A stretch of DNA of 34,614 nt from Paraburkholderia sp. BCC1885 (lineage in GTDB: Bacteria; Pseudomonadota; Gammaproteobacteria; Burkholderiales; Burkholderiaceae). The notes under the pieces were generated by a model. That model saw nothing but the letters and a program-made list of their open reading frames with translations, was not told the origin of the DNA and ran no database searches. Both the position numbers and the translations under genes were made by a program. Below, one piece after another: positions 31,692-34,614 of the stretch (within the stretch, counting starts at the first letter, position 1; every line of letters begins with the position of its first letter). The stretch spans positions 1 through 34,614 of the forward strand of contig NZ_CAAJGM010000222.1 in the NCBI RefSeq assembly GCF_900996235.1, written 5' to 3'.

Positions 31692-32312
31692 CTAATGTGC
31701 AAGCGGAGGGGGGGTCTTGTTTTCCAGCTCAAAGAGCATCCGTTGAGCGAGTGCGGCGTATCTGTCAACCGTCTCTTTCGACAATGCTGCCTCTGGTTCA
31801 TGTGCGGCCTTGTTCCTGAGACGCTGCAATTGTTTCAGGACTTCGACCTGGTTGTTATCCAGCACCTCTTTTTGATGCAACTCGTTGATAAGGGTGCCGA
31901 CAGGGCGTCGATTCTTCGTGCTGGTCGCGTCCGACAATGTCGAATCGTAAGTCAAGCGCCGGAGTTCCAGTTCAATGTCGCGCCATGCCACCATGATCAC
32001 CCCTGCGGGATTTGCCTGGATCGCGCCATTGTCAATCGCGATGCCAAGATCGCCAGCCGAGGCTTTGGCGGTCACCCCTCTCAACTCGACATGAACGTCC
32101 GAGTCAAACGTCGCCTCAACTTCCGCAAGTTCCTCGGTGAAATTTGCTTCAAACCCGCCCGGAGCCTTAAAGGAACGAATGTCCTTCAGCTTCGCACGAA
32201 TCTCTGCCTTGAATAAGTAAGCGCAGAATCCAACGGCCAAAGGCCAAGACCAAGCCGACGCCAAGTCCGCGATGCTTTTGAATAGCGACGCTATGAACGT
32301 GAGTCCATCCAT
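31692..32312 (-). CDS. Membrane-anchored protein with C-terminal HEPN-like RxxxxH motif
   Basis: The 206-residue protein has one hydrophobic segment near the N-terminus (about 19-36, SAWSWPLAVGFCAYLF), then the motif KLKDIRSFKAPGGFEANF, a middle beta-like part (residues about 70-105), and a C-terminal helical part (105-200) with RLRNKAAHEP, in which Arg166 and His171 have HEPN-type RxxxxH spacing. Such DUF4145-like ends occur in many predicted RNA-targeting toxins. The protein is likely anchored in the inner membrane with the C-terminal domain in the cytoplasm. It is the first gene of the minus-strand cassette. A purely structural role of the RxxxxH helix cannot be excluded. Confidence 0.65.
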   Translation of the reverse strand: MDGLTFIASLFKSIADLASAWSWPLAVGFCAYLFKAEIRAKLKDIRSFKAPGGFEANFTEELAEVEATFDSDVHVELRGVTAKASAGDLGIAIDNGAIQANPAGVIMVAWRDIELELRRLTYDSTLSDATSTKNRRPVGTLINELHQKEVLDNNQVEVLKQLQRLRNKAAHEPEAALSKETVDRYAALAQRMLFELENKTPPPLAH

Positions 32313-32452
32313 AGGATTTTCAGTAAAGAAGGTTTTTCATGATGCTTCCATCGGTCAAAGATATATTATCGCCTATTCGGCGACGTGCGAATTCGCCAGT
32401 CGCGGAGTAACAAATCGACCGTTTCCTTGCCGGCCCAAAGCACGTTGGAAAT

Positions 32453-32489
32453 GCGGAAATAACGTCCTTGTTCCTTAATTTATTTCCGC
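32453..32489. repeat. 10-bp perfect inverted repeat upstream of the second serine recombinase
   Basis: GCGGAAATAA (32453-32462) and TTATTTCCGC (32480-32489) are exact reverse complements with 17 bp between, ending 23 bp before the recombinase start. ATAACG and CGTTAT overlap the arms as a second dyad. It may be a resolution/crossover site or an autoregulatory operator. Confidence 0.55.
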
Positions 32490-32512
32490 GTTATCTTTCC
32501 ACCGAAAGCGAC

Positions 32513-33091
32513 ATGTCCAAGACCTTTCTTTACGTCCGGGTCAGTACCGGTGATCAGTCGATTGCGAATCAGGTTTTGCTGGCAGAGAAAGCGGGCTATG
32601 TCGTGGCAGACCGTCACGTGTACGAGGAAACGATCAGCGGCACGGTCGCGGCGATGGAGCGCCCGGTGTTTGCCAAACTGGTCGGCAAACTGGACGAAGA
32701 CGACAAGCTGGTCGTAACAAGACTGGATCGGTTGGGACGGAACGCGCGCGATATAGATGCGACAGTTGCGATGCTGAGACACATGAAGGTCGCAGTCATC
32801 GTCCTAGATTTGCCGGTCATGGAAGTAACGAGCGCAGCCGGTGATCTGGTCATGAGAATGTTTGCAGCATTCGCCCAGTTCGAGCGTGATCAGTTGGTGG
32901 AACGCACACACGCCGGTCTGGCACGGGCCAAAGCGGAAGGCAAGGTTGCCGGTCGCCCATTGTCGTTGACAGCCGCGCAACGCGCTGAAATCAGGGTGAA
33001 GCTGGCCGCTGGCGCGACGGCACGCGGACTCGCGAAAGAGTACGGCGTGAGCCACCCCACTATTACGAAGGCCGCAGCCGACGCAGCATGA
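32513..33091 (+). CDS. Serine recombinase (resolvase/invertase, Tn3 type)
   Basis: The 192-residue protein has the classical resolvase size and layout: Ser11 nucleophile in VRVSTGDQ, active-site arginines in RLDRLGRNARD, the long E helix (FAAFAQFERDQLVERTHAGL), and a C-terminal helix-turn-helix (ATARGLAKEYGVSHPTITKA). It acts at paired sites for resolution or inversion. A conspicuous inverted repeat just upstream may be one such site. The start at 32513 gives MSKTFLYVRVS; the longer frame from 32468 runs through that repeat. With the recombinase at 27.8 kb it flanks the cargo genes. Confidence 0.9.
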   Translation: MSKTFLYVRVSTGDQSIANQVLLAEKAGYVVADRHVYEETISGTVAAMERPVFAKLVGKLDEDDKLVVTRLDRLGRNARDIDATVAMLRHMKVAVIVLDLPVMEVTSAAGDLVMRMFAAFAQFERDQLVERTHAGLARAKAEGKVAGRPLSLTAAQRAEIRVKLAAGATARGLAKEYGVSHPTITKAAADAA

Positions 33092-33220
33092 TCACCTAGG
33101 GCGGCTGCACACGGACGACCATAGTGGACCCGAGCGGTATCGCCCGTTTCAAGGGTCTAGCTGCCCTTTATGCACACAGGGCCGACGCCGCTAGTTGATG
33201 CACCGGCTAGTCGCGTGATG

Positions 33221-33922
33221 CTAGTCGAGTAATGACCTGTTTCGGAGCGTGTTTTCGTGGGCATTACTGACCGCGCCCGTGTCGATCACGCGAAGATACT
33301 CATCCTGATCTTTCAGAACGTGGTCCGTTAGCAGTCCGCGTTCGTACAGAGACACATAGAGAGCAGCCGCGTACGCCTGGCAGTTGATTGAGCGCTCGGG
33401 GTTGAACGCAATGTCAGAGAACGCGCGGTACGTCAAAACAATTTGAGCGAGTTCTTGCTGTCTGTGCAGAGCGTTGATGTAAAGCCAATCATAGAAGGCA
33501 GTTCGCGGCTGAAGCGGCCAGTCCTTACCGTACCATTGGAATTTAACCAGTCTGCCGAACTGGGCGAGGCGCGGATCGCGCTTCGCATCAATCGACTTGA
33601 CATCGAGAAGGTCTTTGAACGGGCCGCCGCGCTCGAAAACCTTGCTGGCTTGATAGGCGCACTCCAAACTGTATTCTCGACGGGGCGTCTTTATCATCAG
33701 ATTGAACGCGCTCAGCTTGACGCCGTGCTCGTCCTTGGATTTGCTGGATATTTCTAGCACACTATCGACGTGCAGTCTTTCCGTCGCCGTCTGATGAAGC
33801 GAATCGATTGATTTCTGCGACTGGCTTTTTGCCATCCCGGGAAACCAATGGAACTCAATAAGCTCGGTCGATACGAGCAATGGACCGCTCAGGGACGGCA
33901 TAAATATCGGGCGTATGGCCAT
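33221..33922 (-). CDS. NADAR-family antitoxin of a DarT1-type system
   Basis: The 233-residue protein matches the NADAR antitoxin group that accompanies DarT1: FHWFPGMAKSQSQKSIDSLH near the start, EISSKS, LSAFNL, the segment ECAYQASKVFERGGPFKDLL, AKRDPR, FYDWLYINALH and NPERSINCQAYAAALYVSLY. NADAR enzymes hydrolyse ADP-ribose from guanosine in nucleic acids and so undo DarT1 modification. The start at 33922 is 2 bp after the stop of the toxin gene, so they form a tight operon in which the toxin comes first. It is complete, unlike its toxin. The alternative start at 33991 lies inside the toxin gene. Confidence 0.85.
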   Translation of the reverse strand: MAIRPIFMPSLSGPLLVSTELIEFHWFPGMAKSQSQKSIDSLHQTATERLHVDSVLEISSKSKDEHGVKLSAFNLMIKTPRREYSLECAYQASKVFERGGPFKDLLDVKSIDAKRDPRLAQFGRLVKFQWYGKDWPLQPRTAFYDWLYINALHRQQELAQIVLTYRAFSDIAFNPERSINCQAYAAALYVSLYERGLLTDHVLKDQDEYLRVIDTGAVSNAHENTLRNRSLLD

Positions 33923-33924
33923 GT

Positions 33925-34488
33925 CTATACCTGCGGTTGCGGCCATTGGGCGAAGTCTTGCCGGTAAGAAAAAAACCCTTGGTGTCTCCACACTCGGAGG
34001 CCAGGGTGCAGCGCCTCAACCTGAGCTTTCATTGTGTCGTTTGACACGACAACGCCCCGGAGGTACGCAGCCGGAACGCCTTCCAGCATCAATACCTCTG
34101 CCTGCGGATTGGTCGGCAGATGGTCTTTCAAATTCAGGTTCGCCCGGATTTTATCGTCAAAGTCGTTGTACATGGCCTGAAACGCAGCTAGCCCGAATCG
34201 CTGGATGATGGGGATAGCCGTTACACGGCTGGCCGCCGCGTTCGTGGTACAGAAGGCGCATGGCAACGTCCAAAGAGCCGAGGGATCGATGACGACTATC
34301 ACCCAGTCCTCCTGTGGATTTTCTCGCCGGTAACGGTAGAACATTTTGTAGTTCGGGAAGCCGATTGACACGCATACGGCGTCAGTTCCGTCGATCCGGT
34401 GTCGATCATTCACTATGCCACCGACATTCTGCCCGTCCAACCTGCCACGACGCACCAGCCCGTGTCGCAGAATGGATGCGAGGTTGGA
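33925..34488 (-). pseudogene. darT: DarT1-type ADP-ribosyltransferase toxin, N-terminus removed by an IS
   Basis: The reading frame matches DarT (DUF4433) from SNLASILRHGL onwards (34488), with IVNDRHRIDG, KMFYRYRRENP, WVIVVIDPSALW, CAFCTTNAAASRV and NPQAEVLMLEGVPAAYL near the C-terminal end, where DarT carries its catalytic Glu. The residues before SILRHGL, which in DarT proteins contain the HF(T/S) NAD+-binding start, are missing: the frame runs into an IS end at about 34489. A GTG at 34455 could only start a protein lacking that region. DarT enzymes attach ADP-ribose to bases of single-stranded DNA. Loss of the N-terminus probably makes this one inactive, while the antitoxin stays intact. 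Confidence 0.75.
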
Positions 34489-34614
34489 TAGAGGTGGCCC
34501 CGTTCGTTCGGACAGTTTTTTCGATTTTTAAGTGGAACGCTGGGCGGTCACGCTGCCAATGTAATCGCGGGCAGCATCGCGAAATAAGCTTCATCCGGGG
34601 TCTTGTCCGACAGA
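34489..34614 (-). mobile_element. Terminal part of an IS3-like insertion sequence
   Basis: TAGAGGTGGCCCC at 34489-34501 looks like a terminal inverted repeat of the kind found in IS2-group IS3 elements (a TAG or TGG start followed by GGCCCC), followed by a transposase gene end. The IS continues outside the window. The boundary is judged from where DarT homology stops, so it may be off by a few bases. Confidence 0.6.
34548..34614 (-). CDS. 3' end of an IS3-family transposase (partial)
   Basis: The minus-strand frame reads LSDKTPDEAYFAMLPAI and ends with TLAA and TGA at 34548-34550. The TPDEAYF pattern is the usual ending of IS3-family OrfB integrase-core transposases. Only 21 codons lie in the window; the rest is beyond its right edge. 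The stop is about 59 bp from the inferred IS end, a usual distance. Confidence 0.6.
   Translation of the reverse strand, partial: LSDKTPDEAYFAMLPAITLAA

Larger units (their letters stand above)
21703..34614. mobile_element. Left part of an integrated, probably replicating, mobile element with nested insertions
   Basis: From about 21.7 kb to the window end nearly all genes are of mobile or accessory type: tyrosine integrase, two toxin-antitoxin loci, a Rep_trans-like initiator with tandem repeats, two serine recombinases and an IS end. GC is visibly lower than in the backbone, lowest at about 25.1-27.7 kb. The left end must lie between the AraC start (21702) and the integrase; the right end is not in view. 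The segment may be a mosaic of more than one element. Confidence 0.7.

Overview
The window looks like a piece of a high-GC betaproteobacterial chromosome, most likely Paraburkholderia or Burkholderia in the broad sense. This is inferred from codon use, the DUF2760/Hsp70/Hsp70 trio, the LysR-formate dehydrogenase pair and the polyol operon; no rRNA or tRNA is present to confirm it. The left two thirds (about 2.2-21.7 kb) is ordinary GC-rich backbone. The first 2 kb and everything right of about 21.7 kb is accessory DNA with lower GC, different codon use and many recombination genes.

Left edge (1-2221): the 3' part of a helix-turn-helix protein with two internal repeats, probably truncated, then 1 kb of non-coding DNA with hairpins and a heptamer repeat. 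Backbone: a LysR regulator and a NAD-dependent formate dehydrogenase separated by two perfect dyads (2.2-4.6 kb); a DUF2760 protein with two Hsp70-like ATPases in one operon (5.3-10.5 kb); a convergent D-2-hydroxyacid dehydrogenase (10.6-11.5 kb); a diguanylate cyclase with a duplicated PAS-like sensor (11.7-13.2 kb); and an AraC-regulated pentitol operon, best read as ribitol uptake and catabolism (13.5-20.7 kb). In that operon the binding protein, ATPase and permease import the polyol, a ribitol-dehydrogenase-like SDR oxidises it, and an FGGY kinase phosphorylates the ketose so that it can enter the pentose phosphate pathway. An intrinsic terminator after the binding-protein gene probably sets the ratio of binding protein to the rest. 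A VOC protein and a second, convergent AraC regulator end the backbone.

Right part (21.7 kb to the end): an integrated mobile element, with its other end outside the window. It starts with a tyrosine integrase just outside the AraC gene. Next come a RelE-like/AbrB-like toxin-antitoxin pair, a small unknown ORF, a cyclic-phosphate-processing receiver (cREC) protein, and an AT-rich block with three 38-bp tandem repeats. That block leads into a coiled-coil protein, a ribbon-helix-helix protein and a Rep_trans-like replication initiator, so the element may replicate after excision.

Beyond Rep, cargo lies between two serine recombinases: small membrane and lipoproteins, a broken gene, and a three-gene minus-strand cassette. 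Two of the three cassette proteins carry RxxxxH motifs typical of HEPN RNases, and this is the best candidate for an undescribed defence system. The window closes with a DarT1/NADAR toxin-antitoxin locus in which an IS3-like element has cut off the N-terminus of the toxin while the antitoxin stays intact.
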